From positions 1 to 60,023 of the forward strand of contig JANXOD010000027.1 in NCBI GenBank assembly GCA_025353765.1: a DNA stretch of 60,023 bases. The letters run 5' to 3'. This stretch comes from Sphingobacteriales bacterium (GTDB taxonomy: Bacteria; Bacteroidota; Bacteroidia; Sphingobacteriales; Sphingobacteriaceae). The translations under genes and the position numbers were made by a program. Below are positions 12,098-21,297 of this stretch, in pieces (the stretch's first letter is position 1; each line of letters begins with the position of its first letter). The notes under the pieces are model-generated. The model had not been told where the DNA came from and did no database searches. It saw only the letters and a list, made by a program, of their open reading frames with translations.

Positions 12098-12478
12098 TTA
12101 CTTAATCTCAACTACTGCTCCTGCTTCTTCTAACTGAGCTTTAAGGGCTGTTGCTTCTTCTTTAGAAACACCAGTTTTAACTTCTTTTGGTGCGCTATCA
12201 ACTAAGTCTTTAGCTTCTTTCAAACCTAAACCAGTTAAGTCTTTTACCAACTTAACAACTCCTAATTTAGCACCACCTGCTTCTTTCAATATTACATCGA
12301 AAGTAGTTTGTTCTGCTGCTGCTGCAGGTGCATCACCACCGCCAGCAGGACCAGCAACTGCAACTGCTGCTGCAGCCGGCTCAATACCATACTCATCTTT
12401 TAATATTTGAGCTAATTCGTTAACTTCTTTTACTGTTAAGTTTACTAATTTCTCAGCAAACGATTTTAAATCTGCCAT
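12098..12478 (-). CDS. rplL: 50S ribosomal protein L7/L12
   Basis: This 126-residue acidic protein forms the L12 stalk of the large subunit that recruits translation factors. The N-terminal dimerisation helix is followed by an Ala/Gly-rich hinge ([21 protein letters not shown]) near residues 34-55 and by the globular domain with [31 protein letters not shown]. It follows rplJ after 58 bp. Confidence 0.98.
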   Translation of the reverse strand: MADLKSFAEKLVNLTVKEVNELAQILKDEYGIEPAAAAVAVAGPAGGGDAPAAAAEQTTFDVILKEAGGAKLGVVKLVKDLTGLGLKEAKDLVDSAPKEVKTGVSKEEATALKAQLEEAGAVVEIK

Positions 12479-12536
12479 TTTATTTAATTTTAAAATTTCA
12501 ATACTTTGTAATAATTAATCGAACTTAAGGTGTTCG

Positions 12537-13055
12537 TTAACCTCTTTCTTGTAATGTTTTTACAATTCCTGCAAGCTTATTACCACCAGACTGTAAAGCC
12601 CCGATAACATTTTTAGCTGGAGATTGTAGCAATGCAATGATATCAGCTACTAATTGTTCCTTAGATTTAAGGTTTACTAAAGCATCTAACTGGTTATCGC
12701 CAATGAATACTGCCGAATCAATATATGCTGCTTTAAGTACCGGTTTATCACCTTGCTTTCTCAATAGTTTAATCAACTTTGCCGGAGCATTTGCTGATTT
12801 AGAAAACATAATAGATGATGATCCTTTAAGCACATCAAACATTTCACTATAATCACCACCAGAGGCTTCCATAGCCTTTCTGATCAGTGTATTTTTAGCA
12901 ACCTGCATTTTGATATCGCTTTCGAAACATTTACGGCGAATGTCATTTACTTTTGCTACAGATAGATTGGCTGTATCAGTAATATAAAAATTACCGTACT
13001 CCTCAATCGTCTCCTTTAAAGCAAGAACAACATCGTGTTTTTCTTCTTTTCTCAT
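12537..13055 (-). CDS. rplJ: 50S ribosomal protein L10
   Basis: This 172-residue protein anchors L12 dimers on the ribosome. It starts MRKEEKH and has the L10 signature LSVAKVNDIRRK followed by KNTLIRKAMEA. The gap to rplA is only 2 bp, so there is no room for a separate L10-binding leader directly before rplJ; any L10 autoregulation would have to act elsewhere on the mRNA. Confidence 0.97.
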   Translation of the reverse strand: MRKEEKHDVVLALKETIEEYGNFYITDTANLSVAKVNDIRRKCFESDIKMQVAKNTLIRKAMEASGGDYSEMFDVLKGSSSIMFSKSANAPAKLIKLLRKQGDKPVLKAAYIDSAVFIGDNQLDALVNLKSKEQLVADIIALLQSPAKNVIGALQSGGNKLAGIVKTLQERG

Positions 13056-13057
13056 GA

Positions 13058-13756
13058 TTAGATCCCCGCTACTGATTTAGTTTCAATTTCGATTCCAGGA
13101 CTCATCGTAGAAGACATGTGAATGCTCTTGAAATAAGTTCCTTTTGCAGCTGATGGCTTTAATTTAGAAATGATTTGAATTACTTCTAATGCATTCTCAT
13201 AAAGTTTATCAGCATCAAAGGATACTTTTCCGATGGAAGCATGAATGATACCTGTTTTATCTACTTTGAAGTCAATTTTACCGCCTTTAACATCTGTTAC
13301 TGCTTTTCCAACATCTGGAGTTACAGTTCCTGATTTAGGGTTTGGCATAAGATTACGCGGACCTAAAACACGGCCCAACTTACCTACTTTTGCCATTACA
13401 CTAGGCATGGTAATAATGATATCAACGTCAGTCCATCCACCTTCAATTTTGGCAATATATTCATCCAAACCTACAAAATCTGCACCTGCAGCTCTAGCTT
13501 CTTCTTCCTTATCAGGAGTACATAAAACTAAAACGCGGACAGTTTTACCGGTTCCATGAGGAAGAGTTGCAATACCACGTACCATTTGGTTCGCTTTACG
13601 AGGATCTACGCCTAAGCGTACATCAAGGTCAACCGAAGCATCAAATTTGGTAGTGGTAATCTCCTTAACCAAAGCCGCAGCCTGAGTTAAAGAATATGCT
13701 TTACCATCCTCAAGTTTGGAATGTGCCATTTTTTGATTTTTTGTTAATCTAGCCAC
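13058..13756 (-). CDS. rplA: 50S ribosomal protein L1
   Basis: This 232-residue protein builds the L1 stalk. It shows [34 protein letters not shown] and the signature [15 protein letters not shown]. It lies between rplK (22 bp) and rplJ (2 bp) as in most bacteria. Confidence 0.98.
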   Translation of the reverse strand: MARLTKNQKMAHSKLEDGKAYSLTQAAALVKEITTTKFDASVDLDVRLGVDPRKANQMVRGIATLPHGTGKTVRVLVLCTPDKEEEARAAGADFVGLDEYIAKIEGGWTDVDIIITMPSVMAKVGKLGRVLGPRNLMPNPKSGTVTPDVGKAVTDVKGGKIDFKVDKTGIIHASIGKVSFDADKLYENALEVIQIISKLKPSAAKGTYFKSIHMSSTMSPGIEIETKSVAGI

Positions 13757-13778
13757 TTCTTAAACTGATTTGTGTTAA

Positions 13779-14222
13779 TTAATTGTTCCAGGGTGCATTA
13801 CCGCTAACGGTAATTCCCATACTGCGTGCCGTACCTGCAACCATTTTCATGGCTGATTCTATAGTAAATGCATTCAAATCGGTCATTTTATCTTTTGCAA
13901 TGCCTTCAACCTGATCCCAGTTTACACTAGCAACTTTTTTACGGTTAGACTCTGCTGAACCACTCTTTAAGCCTGTTACTTCTAATAACTGGATAGCTAC
14001 AGGAGGAGTTTTAATGATAAAATCAAATGACTTGTCTACATAAACAGTGATTACAACCGGCAATACTTTACCTGGCTTATCTTGGGTACGTGCATTAAAC
14101 TGCTTGCAAAACTCCATTATATTTACCCCTTTTGCTCCCAATGCAGGACCAACCGGTGGTGATGGATTAGCAGCGCCGCCCTTGATTTGTAATTTTATTA
14201 ACGCACCGACTTCTTTTGCCAT
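13779..14222 (-). CDS. rplK: 50S ribosomal protein L11
   Basis: This 147-residue protein is part of the GTPase-associated centre. It has the N-terminal [20 protein letters not shown] and the C-terminal RNA-binding domain with [12 protein letters not shown]. It starts the ribosomal protein part of the operon, 119 bp behind nusG. Confidence 0.98.
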   Translation of the reverse strand: MAKEVGALIKLQIKGGAANPSPPVGPALGAKGVNIMEFCKQFNARTQDKPGKVLPVVITVYVDKSFDFIIKTPPVAIQLLEVTGLKSGSAESNRKKVASVNWDQVEGIAKDKMTDLNAFTIESAMKMVAGTARSMGITVSGNAPWNN

Positions 14223-14341
14223 TTTACTTAATTTTATTTATTACTTATATGTTATTAGTGGAAGCTATGTAACATTTAAGATGTTTGTAGTTAATAAGTT
14301 GTGTGTTATAAGATACCTATCAACAACTTCAACTTATTATT

Positions 14342-14890
14342 CTATTCTTTTTCAACCTGCATATAGTTCAACTCAAGTGGTGTTCTTCTACCGAAGATTT
14401 TAACCATTACCTTAAGTTTCTTTTTCTCTTCATTAACTTCTTCAATAACTCCAGTAAATCCATTGAACGGTCCATCCATCACTTTCACATTTTCTCCTAC
14501 ATAATAAGGAACATTCATTGTTTCACCCTGCCCGCTCATCTCATCTACCTTACCCAATATACGATTGACTTCTGCCGGGCGCATTGGTACTGCATTACCA
14601 CCTTTGTCACCAAGAAAACCAATTACACTATTAATTCCTTTAATAACGTGCTCTAATTCTCCATCTAAATTAGCTTCGATTAATACATACCCAGGATAAA
14701 AATTACGCTCTTTTGCAATTTTTTTACCATCTTTCATTTGATAGTATTTTTCCATCGGTATTAATACCTGCGGTAATAAATGTGAAATACCCAAGCGATT
14801 TACTTCAGCCTCAAGATATTGTTTAACTTTTTTCTCTTTCCCACTAACAGCCCTCACTACATACCATTTCAATTGATCGCTCATTATCAT
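14342..14890 (-). CDS. nusG: Transcription termination/antitermination protein NusG
   Basis: The protein has an NGN domain ([21 protein letters not shown], then [13 protein letters not shown]) and a C-terminal KOW domain ([19 protein letters not shown]). It binds RNA polymerase and links it to Rho or the ribosome. The start is uncertain between the ATG at 14890 and the ATG at 14884 (MSDQLKW), six bases apart; the second matches the usual N-terminus a little better. It follows secE after 11 bp. Confidence 0.97.
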   Translation of the reverse strand: MIMSDQLKWYVVRAVSGKEKKVKQYLEAEVNRLGISHLLPQVLIPMEKYYQMKDGKKIAKERNFYPGYVLIEANLDGELEHVIKGINSVIGFLGDKGGNAVPMRPAEVNRILGKVDEMSGQGETMNVPYYVGENVKVMDGPFNGFTGVIEEVNEEKKKLKVMVKIFGRRTPLELNYMQVEKE

Positions 14891-14901
14891 TATGCTGTTA
14901 A

Positions 14902-15096
14902 TTATGCCAGAGATTTATAAAATAATTTCAAAGCATTACCAGCTGTTTCATCCATTCCTAGTATTAGAAGTGCAATAATGATAGAAGCTACTAATACAAT
15001 AACTGCCGAATTTTGTAACTCGAGCCAAGTAGGCCAAGTGACTTTTTGGGTCATTTCGGTATATGATTCCTTTAAAAATTCTACTACGTTAGCCAT
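14902..15096 (-). CDS. secE: Preprotein translocase subunit SecE
   Basis: This 64-residue membrane protein has an amphipathic helix with the conserved VTWPTWLEL and one transmembrane segment ([15 protein letters not shown]). It is the short single-span SecE of the SecYEG channel. It sits between tRNA-Trp and nusG, the usual place. Confidence 0.96.
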   Translation of the reverse strand: MANVVEFLKESYTEMTQKVTWPTWLELQNSAVIVLVASIIIALLILGMDETAGNALKLFYKSLA

Positions 15097-15113
15097 ATTT
15101 TGTTCAGCGTAAG

Positions 15114-15184
15114 CACGGGAACAAGGATTCGAACCCTGATCAAAGGTTTTGGAGACCTCTATTCTACCATTGAACTATTCCCGT
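15114..15184 (-). tRNA. tRNA-Trp (CCA)
   Basis: The minus strand folds with acceptor ACGGGAA/TTCCCGT, discriminator G, T arm GGTTCGAATCC and an anticodon loop reading CTCCAAA, anticodon CCA. It separates tuf from secE. No CCA is encoded. Confidence 0.95.
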
Positions 15185-15300
15185 ATTATTAACTCAGTTT
15201 AAAAATTACTTCGTAAACTCAGCCCGTGTATTATAAGAAAACATAAGTCCACACATTGGCGGACTTATGCTATCCAATTAACCTTTATATAGAAATTATA

Positions 15301-16488
15301 TTATTTTATAATTTCAGTTACCTGACCGGCACCTACCGTTCTGCCACCTTCACGGATAGCGAAACGAAGACCTTTTTCCATTGCAATAGCGTTAATCAAT
15401 TTTACACCGATGGTAACGTTATCTCCTGGCATAACCATTTCTACACCTTCTGCTAAAGTGATCTCACCTGTAACATCTGTTGTGCGGAAATAGAATTGCG
15501 GACGGTATTTATTAAAGAATGGAGTATGACGCCCACCTTCTGCTTTTGATAATACATATATCTCAGCTTTGAAATCCGTATGAGGAGTTACAGAACCTGG
15601 TTTGCAGATAACCATACCACGACGGATATCAGTTTTCTCAATACCACGTAATAATAATCCTACGTTATCTCCGGCTTCACCTCTATCTAATATCTTACGG
15701 AACATCTCAACACCTGTTACTACAGATTTTAAGTTTTCGGCACCCATTCCTAAGATATCAACTGATTCACCTGAGTTGATAACACCTCTTTCAATACGAC
15801 CAGTTGCAACAGTACCACGACCAGTGATAGAGAATACGTCTTCAACAGGCATTAAGAAAGGAAGTTCAGTTAAACGTGGAGGAATTGGAATATAGCTATC
15901 AACTGCATTCATCAAATCCATGATTTTTTCTACCCATTTTGGATCTCCGTTCAAACCGCCAAGAGCTGAACCTTGAATGACAGGAATATCATCCCCAGGG
16001 AATTCATAGAATGATAATAATTCACGTACTTCCATCTCTACTAATTCAAGTAATTCAGGATCGTCAACCATATCAACTTTATTCATAAAAACAACTAATG
16101 AAGGTACACCAACCTGACGAGCAAGCAAAATGTGTTCACGAGTTTGTGGCATAGGACCATCAGTTGCAGCAACTACAATGATTGCACCATCCATTTGAGC
16201 AGCACCTGTAACCATGTTCTTCACATAATCCGCGTGACCTGGACAGTCAACGTGAGCATAGTGACGAGTAGCCGTTGAATACTCCACGTGTGCAGTATTA
16301 ATGGTGATACCTCTTTCTTTTTCTTCTGGAGCAGAGTCAATTGAATCAAATGAACGTGCTTCAGAAAAGCCTTTATCAGCTAAAACTTTAGTGATAGCTG
16401 CTGTCAGGGTAGTTTTACCGTGGTCAACGTGACCAATAGTCCCGATGTTTAAGTGCGGTTTACTGCGGTCAAATTTTTCTTTTGCCAT
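15301..16488 (-). CDS. tuf: Elongation factor Tu
   Basis: This 395-residue GTPase carries aminoacyl-tRNA to the ribosome. The G motifs are GHVDHGKT (residues 19-26), DCPGH and [16 protein letters not shown] is switch I. Domains 2 and 3 are complete and end at [15 protein letters not shown]. It lies inside the tRNA cluster, four tRNA genes before and tRNA-Trp after, as tufB does in E. coli. Confidence 0.99.
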   Translation of the reverse strand: MAKEKFDRSKPHLNIGTIGHVDHGKTTLTAAITKVLADKGFSEARSFDSIDSAPEEKERGITINTAHVEYSTATRHYAHVDCPGHADYVKNMVTGAAQMDGAIIVVAATDGPMPQTREHILLARQVGVPSLVVFMNKVDMVDDPELLELVEMEVRELLSFYEFPGDDIPVIQGSALGGLNGDPKWVEKIMDLMNAVDSYIPIPPRLTELPFLMPVEDVFSITGRGTVATGRIERGVINSGESVDILGMGAENLKSVVTGVEMFRKILDRGEAGDNVGLLLRGIEKTDIRRGMVICKPGSVTPHTDFKAEIYVLSKAEGGRHTPFFNKYRPQFYFRTTDVTGEITLAEGVEMVMPGDNVTIGVKLINAIAMEKGLRFAIREGGRTVGAGQVTEIIK

Positions 16489-16545
16489 TTTATTATTCTT
16501 ATTATTAGGTTAATTTTATTGTTTTTGATCTTTAATATTATTCAG

Positions 16546-16617
<72 letters not shown>

Positions 16618-16683
16618 TTTTTTCTTTCAATGCTAAACAGTTATTTAAACTGTAGAACAACCGACCGAAACACTCATTTAATG

Positions 16684-16756
16684 AGCGAAAGACGAGGTTC
16701 GAACTCGCGACCTATAGCTTGGAAGGCTATCGCTCTACCAACTGAGCTACTTTCGC
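16684..16756 (-). tRNA. tRNA-Gly (TCC)
   Basis: Minus strand with acceptor GCGAAAG/CTTTCGC, anticodon stem ATAGC/GCTAT and loop CTTCCAA, anticodon TCC; T loop TTCGAAC. Third gene of the four-tRNA cluster. Confidence 0.95.
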
Positions 16757-16813
16757 TTTTGAAATTCGATATATTATATCAAATTGACATATCTCCAAAC
16801 ACAAGTTTGCCTG

Positions 16814-16894
16814 TGGGGGGAGAAGGATTCGAACCTTCGAAACCGAAGTAACGGATTTACAGTCCGTCCCATTTGACCGCTCTGGAACCCCCCC
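16814..16894 (-). tRNA. tRNA-Tyr (GTA)
   Basis: Minus strand with acceptor of seven G pairing with TCCCCCC, discriminator A, anticodon loop CTGTAAA (anticodon GTA), a long variable arm and T loop TTCGAAT. The class II length of 81 nt fits tRNA-Tyr. Confidence 0.94.
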
Positions 16895-16903
16895 AACATT
16901 TCG

Positions 16904-16976
<73 letters not shown>

Positions 16977-17070
16977 AAAAATGTTATATCTTTAAAAAAT
17001 TCAAATCGTTAAAGAACCACAATTTCAAGAGTACTTAGGCATCATTGAATAACCTCTCTGAAATGGACTG

Positions 17071-17100
17071 CAAATCTACAAAAAATAAAGGTTGGACAAA
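17071..17100 (-). promoter_or_regulatory. Promoter of the tRNA-tuf operon
   Basis: On the minus strand TTTG (17097-17100) is followed after 18 bases by TAGATTTG (17071-17078), a perfect match to the Bacteroidota -33/-7 pattern TTTG...TAnnTTTG. Transcription would begin near 17064, upstream of tRNA-Thr(TGT). The TTTG of the -7 element is followed by CAGTCC, as in the rpsU promoter. Confidence 0.8.
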
Positions 17101-17117
17101 ATTTTTTCAAAAAAAAA

Positions 17118-17142
17118 TCCGATAGCCTTTTAGGCTATCGGA
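17118..17142 (-). terminator. Intrinsic terminator after hpf
   Basis: tccgatagcc and ggctatcgga form a 10-bp stem with a 5-base loop, followed on the minus strand by eight or more T (17106-17117 region). It separates hpf from the tRNA-tuf promoter. Confidence 0.88.
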
Positions 17143-17178
17143 AATATGGGTTAAATGTGCTATTTAATGGTTTTGCGC

Positions 17179-17520
17179 TTATAAAAATTCATCAGTTGTT
17201 GCTATAACTTTATGATTACTTGAATGAGGGCGCACTTTTTCTTTATGTTTATCTAGTTGACGGCGTAAAGATTCTATTGCTTTATCTGTTGCTTCTTCAA
17301 ATGTTTTACATTGCTCTTTAGCAAACAAATCATTCCCCGGAATCAGTAACTTAATCTCAGATATTTTATTAGCCTCATCTTCCGTATTCTCCAATTTAAG
17401 ATAAACTTCTCCGCTAATAATCTGATCAAAAAATTGATCTAATTTATCTGCTCTTTTTTGAATAAATTCTAACAGCTTGCTATCTGCTGTGAAGTGAATG
17501 GATTGAACCCTGATTTTCAT
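17179..17520 (-). CDS. hpf: Ribosome hibernation-promoting factor, short form (HPF/YfiA family)
   Basis: This 113-residue protein has the beta-alpha-beta-beta-beta-alpha fold pattern of HPF/YfiA: IRVQSIHFTADSKLLEFIQKR at the start, and a C-terminal helix with DKAIESLRRQLDKHKEKVR. It lacks the C-terminal dimerisation domain of long HPF. Members bind the 30S decoding region in slow growth. It follows xerC (32 bp) and ends at a strong terminator, so rpsU, xerC and hpf may share a transcript. Confidence 0.92.
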   Translation of the reverse strand: MKIRVQSIHFTADSKLLEFIQKRADKLDQFFDQIISGEVYLKLENTEDEANKISEIKLLIPGNDLFAKEQCKTFEEATDKAIESLRRQLDKHKEKVRPHSSNHKVIATTDEFL

Positions 17521-17552
17521 ACTCTCTACTTTATAATTTATTATTAAAATTC

Positions 17553-18455
17553 TTAAGCCTTTGGATGGGCCTGTTTGTATATTGATTTTAATCTTTCAAC
17601 AGAATTATGTGTGTAAACTTGGGTGGCCGCTAAACTGGCATGTCCTAACAACTCTTTTATGGCATTTAAATCCGCACCCTGATTTAAAAGACTGGTTGCA
17701 AATGTATGGCGCAATATATGCGGACTCTTTTTATCGTTTGTTGAAATGTAAGATAAGCAATTGTTGACGATGCGATAAATAAATTTAGAGTAAGCGTTTT
17801 CCCCTCTATTTGTAACGATCAAACTATCTGAATTGTTGCTAAAATTCTTCGTTATTTTATCATCAGTATATTGTTTAAGGAGTTTTATAAGAGAAGCATT
17901 TATCGGTATTATGCGCTCTTTATTTCGTTTACCTAATACTTTTATATACTGCTCATAATAATTAACGTCTGATTCTTTTAAATTGACTAGTTCTGAGAGA
18001 CGTATGCCAGTGCCATATAGCAATTCTATAATTAAGCGATCACGCAGTCCACTAAAATCTTCAGTAAAAATCTTCTTCCCCTTGTTATCTTCCACATTAT
18101 TATCAAGAAGACTATCTAATTTTTTTTCATCAATAACTATGGGAAGTCGTTTAGGAATTTTAGGTGCTAGAATTTGGGAGGTGGGATTTTTTAAAATCAA
18201 CTGCTCTCGCTCTAAAAATTTATAAAAGGATCTTAGTGTAGAAATTTTGCGATTAATGGTTTTAGCTTCTGACCCTTTATCCAACAAATCAACCATCCAT
18301 GAGCGTACATGAGTATGAGATGCGTAACTAAAATCAAGCTCTATATCTTTTAAAAAATCAGAAAATTGTTGAAGATCGTTTTGGTAGGCTGTAACGGTAT
18401 GGGATGAGAATCGTTTCTCAAACTGAAGATACTGGACAAAACGCTTTATAAACAT
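17553..18455 (-). CDS. xerC: Tyrosine recombinase XerC/XerD family
   Basis: This 300-residue protein has the N-terminal SAM-like core-binding domain (LQFEKRFSSHTVTAYQNDLQQF) and a C-terminal catalytic domain with Arg in GTGIRLSEL, Lys in LGKRNKERIIP, HILRHTFATSLL, LGHASLAATQVYTH; the last Tyr is the nucleophile. The place between rpsU and hpf, both housekeeping genes, argues for chromosome-dimer resolution and not for a mobile-element integrase. XerC versus XerD cannot be settled by eye. Confidence 0.9.
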   Translation of the reverse strand: MFIKRFVQYLQFEKRFSSHTVTAYQNDLQQFSDFLKDIELDFSYASHTHVRSWMVDLLDKGSEAKTINRKISTLRSFYKFLEREQLILKNPTSQILAPKIPKRLPIVIDEKKLDSLLDNNVEDNKGKKIFTEDFSGLRDRLIIELLYGTGIRLSELVNLKESDVNYYEQYIKVLGKRNKERIIPINASLIKLLKQYTDDKITKNFSNNSDSLIVTNRGENAYSKFIYRIVNNCLSYISTNDKKSPHILRHTFATSLLNQGADLNAIKELLGHASLAATQVYTHNSVERLKSIYKQAHPKA

Positions 18456-18457
18456 AG

Positions 18458-18500
18458 AAAACTATTTGTACATCAATAAAGTGAATATACAAATAGTTTT
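18458..18500 (-). promoter_or_regulatory. Hairpin between rpsU and xerC, ending next to the xerC start codon
   Basis: aaaactatttgta (18458-18470) and tacaaatagtttt (18488-18500) form a perfect 13-bp stem with a 17-base loop. On the minus strand the 3' arm ends two bases before the xerC ATG (18453-18455). It may terminate part of the rpsU transcripts or limit ribosome access to xerC. Confidence 0.7.
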
Positions 18501-18524
18501 AGAGTTTTATATACTTAAAAAAAA

Positions 18525-18716
18525 TTAAACAGTTTCTCTGTTCATTCCTTCTTTGTAAATAGCTTTTTTAACCTGCGTACGGCGGGTAATAGATTTTTTC
18601 TCGTATGCCTGGCGACTGCGCAGTTCTCTTAATACACCAGTTTTTTCGAATTTCTTTTTAAAGCGTTTTAATGCTTTGTCTAATGATTCGCCGTCTTTTA
18701 TGTTTATAATGATCAT
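18525..18716 (-). CDS. rpsU: 30S ribosomal protein S21
   Basis: This 63-residue basic protein matches S21: ESLDKALKRFKKKFEKTG, then ELRSRQAYEKKS. In Bacteroidota S21 is part of the small-subunit platform near the anti-Shine-Dalgarno region. It heads a likely rpsU-xerC-hpf transcript. Confidence 0.96.
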   Translation of the reverse strand: MIIINIKDGESLDKALKRFKKKFEKTGVLRELRSRQAYEKKSITRRTQVKKAIYKEGMNRETV

Positions 18717-18748
18717 AATTTAAAGTACCCCCTTTCGGTTTTGGACTG

Positions 18749-18756
18749 CAAAGATA
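18749..18756 (-). promoter_or_regulatory. -7 element of the rpsU promoter
   Basis: TATCTTTG on the minus strand matches TAnnTTTG exactly and is followed by CAGTCC, as at the tRNA-tuf promoter. A TTG at the proper distance upstream was not clear. It is 33 bp from the rpsU start codon. Confidence 0.65.
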
Positions 18757-18835
18757 ATAATTTCATGCAAAATAATTTATAGACATGTAGAATTTATGAA
18801 AGATTGATAACAAACTAGAAATTAGTTTGTTATTT

Positions 18836-20011
18836 TTAGCGTAATACCTCCCTGGCAATCACTAATTTTTGTATTTCTGAAGTTCCTTCACCTATTGTAC
18901 AGAGTTTGCTATCGCGATAAAATTTCTCAACCGGAAAGTCTTTAGTATAGCCATAACCACCAAATATTTGAACGGCTTCTGTAGATGCTCTTACGCAAAC
19001 TTCCGAAGCAAAATATTTAGCCATAGCCGATTCTTTAGTTACTTTTTTGCCCCGATTTTTCAGATCAGCAGCTTGCATAATGAGCAACTCTGCAGCTTCA
19101 ATCTCAGTTGCCATATCTGCAATTTTAAAGGAAATACCCTGAAAACTGGCGATGGGTTGTCCAAATTGGTGGCGTTCTTTTGAATAAGCTACTGCTGCTT
19201 CAAAAGCTCCTTTTGCAATTCCTAAAGAAAGCGCTGCAATGGAAATCCGTCCGCCATCTAAAATATACATGGCCTGTTTAAAGCCTTCGCCTTCGTGGCC
19301 TAATAAGTTTTCTTTGGGTACACGACAATTATCAAATATCAATTCTGTCGTTTCTGAGGCACGCATGCCCAGTTTATTCTCTTTTTTTCCTGCAGAAAAA
19401 CCGGGAGTGCCCTTCTTTATTACAATAGTAGAAATTCCTTTCGAATCACCTTTTTCACCGGTTCTTACCATAACCACAGCTACATTGCCAGACTTTCCGT
19501 GAGTGATCCAGTTTTTAGATCCGTTAACGATATAGTGATCGCCATCTAAAACGGCAGTTGTATTCATCCCCATAGCATCAGATCCGGTGTTTGCTTCGGT
19601 TAAACCCCAGGCTCCTATCCACTCGGCTGTAGCCAGTTTTGGCAACCATCTTCTCTTTTGCTCTTCATTACCAAAAGCCATAATATGACCTGTGCATAAT
19701 GAATTATGTGCCGCAACAGATAAGCCTATTGATCCACACACTTTTGCAATTTCTACAATAACATTTACATATTCAAAATATCCAAATCCTGAACCACCAT
19801 ATTCTTCGGGAATCAAAACTCCCATTAAACCCAGTTCACCTAGTTTCTTAAATGTATCTACCGGAAAAATTTGGGCTTCATCCCATTCCATAACATGAGG
19901 ACGGATATGCTTTTCAGCAAAATCACGTACCATATTAATAATCATTTGTTGATTTTCTGAAGGTAAAAAGTTTACCCCACTTTGCTCTTCCGCTAATATT
20001 GATTGCATCAA
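18836..20011 (-). CDS. Acyl-CoA dehydrogenase
   Basis: This 391-residue flavoprotein would introduce the 2,3 double bond into acyl-CoA and pass electrons to ETF. The N-terminal helical domain, the middle beta domain ([21 protein letters not shown]/substrate signature) and the C-terminal helical domain ([20 protein letters not shown], then GEGTSEIQ with the catalytic Glu) are all present. It resembles the short-chain acyl-CoA (butyryl-CoA) group. Chain length specificity is not evident. It stands alone, with no other beta-oxidation gene near. Confidence 0.93.
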   Translation of the reverse strand: MMQSILAEEQSGVNFLPSENQQMIINMVRDFAEKHIRPHVMEWDEAQIFPVDTFKKLGELGLMGVLIPEEYGGSGFGYFEYVNVIVEIAKVCGSIGLSVAAHNSLCTGHIMAFGNEEQKRRWLPKLATAEWIGAWGLTEANTGSDAMGMNTTAVLDGDHYIVNGSKNWITHGKSGNVAVVMVRTGEKGDSKGISTIVIKKGTPGFSAGKKENKLGMRASETTELIFDNCRVPKENLLGHEGEGFKQAMYILDGGRISIAALSLGIAKGAFEAAVAYSKERHQFGQPIASFQGISFKIADMATEIEAAELLIMQAADLKNRGKKVTKESAMAKYFASEVCVRASTEAVQIFGGYGYTKDFPVEKFYRDSKLCTIGEGTSEIQKLVIAREVLR

Positions 20012-20159
20012 TTGATTGGTTTTTATTGCAAATATAACAATGATTGCCTCTTAATTGGGTATTAAAAGACAATCATTAATAGAACAAAGTAGTTTTGGGT
20101 ATATTTTTAATGGATGTAACAAGTAGGAACCCTAAAGCAATTAGAAATTTATTCAATTA

Positions 20160-21083
20160 TTAATAACTTATATAAGGCTCAATTTTTCGGATAATCTCAG
20201 CATTCAGTATAACTACTTTTTTCAAGTCATCGACAGATTTATATTCTCCATGTTGCTTTCTATATTGAATTATGGCATTCATTTGTTTATAACTCAAATA
20301 TGGATGTTTTTTGATATCATCAAACGTTACTGTATTTACATTAATTTTTTTGATAGATGAAGCATCAATCCTAATCAGATCTTTAATCTGTTCATACTTT
20401 GCAGAATCCAGTCCGAAAACTTCCCGCAATTGCTTTTTATCATAAAAGCCACCTAAACGGTTTCTGTATTTAATAATTCTGGATGCAAAAGCAGGCCCTA
20501 TTCCTCGTATAGTTTCCATTTTAGCAGAATCTGCATCATTTAATTCTACAATAGCAGTTGGAGGTTTTTTAGGATACTTTTCGGATGTATTTTTGAATTT
20601 ATCATTGTTATATGATTTATCCTCTTTAGAATAAGTTGAGCTTATCGTGATATAAGGCTCTAAGCGGGCAAATTGTGAAGCAGTTATAGAATAGATCTTT
20701 TTAAGATCGTCTTTAGTATAGAACTTACCACCCTTTGATTCATAGTTCTTAATTACTTTTATCTGTAGTTCAGAAAAACCTAATTTTTTCCATTCTTCTG
20801 CAGGTAAACCATTGGGATCGAAATTAAAATAGCTTGCTTTTATTTCTTTATCTTCGATTTCATCCTTTATATCTTTGTAACTATAAGCTCTCTCGGATAA
20901 AGCAGAAGCCTTAAACTCAGCAATTTCATGTTGAAATTGAGTGAAGTTATATATTTCCTTCTTTTTCAGAATGCGATAGGCAAACGGAAATATCAAAATG
21001 GCTATTATTAAAACACATAAGATTAAAATACCGTTAAATTCTTTTTTTGAAAAATCGAAATAGGCTTTTAAAGATGTTTTCAT
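20160..21083 (-). CDS. Membrane-anchored helix-hairpin-helix protein (ComEA-like)
   Basis: The 307-residue protein has one N-terminal transmembrane segment (NGILILCVLIIAILIFPFAY, residues 17-36) and then three helix-hairpin-helix modules, at about 95-155, 185-240 and 250-307. The second has the classic METIRGIGPAFASRIIKYRN. ComEA-type proteins bind DNA outside the inner membrane during uptake; the triple-module Bacteroidota version is not well studied. No other competence gene is near. DNA binding is a family-based expectation. Confidence 0.85.
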   Translation of the reverse strand: MKTSLKAYFDFSKKEFNGILILCVLIIAILIFPFAYRILKKKEIYNFTQFQHEIAEFKASALSERAYSYKDIKDEIEDKEIKASYFNFDPNGLPAEEWKKLGFSELQIKVIKNYESKGGKFYTKDDLKKIYSITASQFARLEPYITISSTYSKEDKSYNNDKFKNTSEKYPKKPPTAIVELNDADSAKMETIRGIGPAFASRIIKYRNRLGGFYDKKQLREVFGLDSAKYEQIKDLIRIDASSIKKINVNTVTFDDIKKHPYLSYKQMNAIIQYRKQHGEYKSVDDLKKVVILNAEIIRKIEPYISY

Positions 21084-21297
21084 CTGGCATTTACTATAGT
21101 TTCCTCTCCTAATTAGTCAACTATTTTTTATAAACTTACTTTTCGATAGCAAGATAAAGAATACTATCCTTATTTGAAAAATATATTCTTATTAATGAAT
21201 AAAATATTTCCAAGTACACCTGTGGTTAAGAAATATTATTGATATTTTTGAGAAATGATACTACGTACATTATATACTAACCTAACGTTAATAGAAT

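Noticed and set aside
13056..13100. L10 leader before rplJ
   Set aside because: Only two bases separate rplA and rplJ, so no leader of the usual type can exist there.
17553..18455. xerC as integrase of a mobile element
   Set aside because: Neighbours are rpsU and hpf. No att-like repeats, transposase or phage genes were seen.
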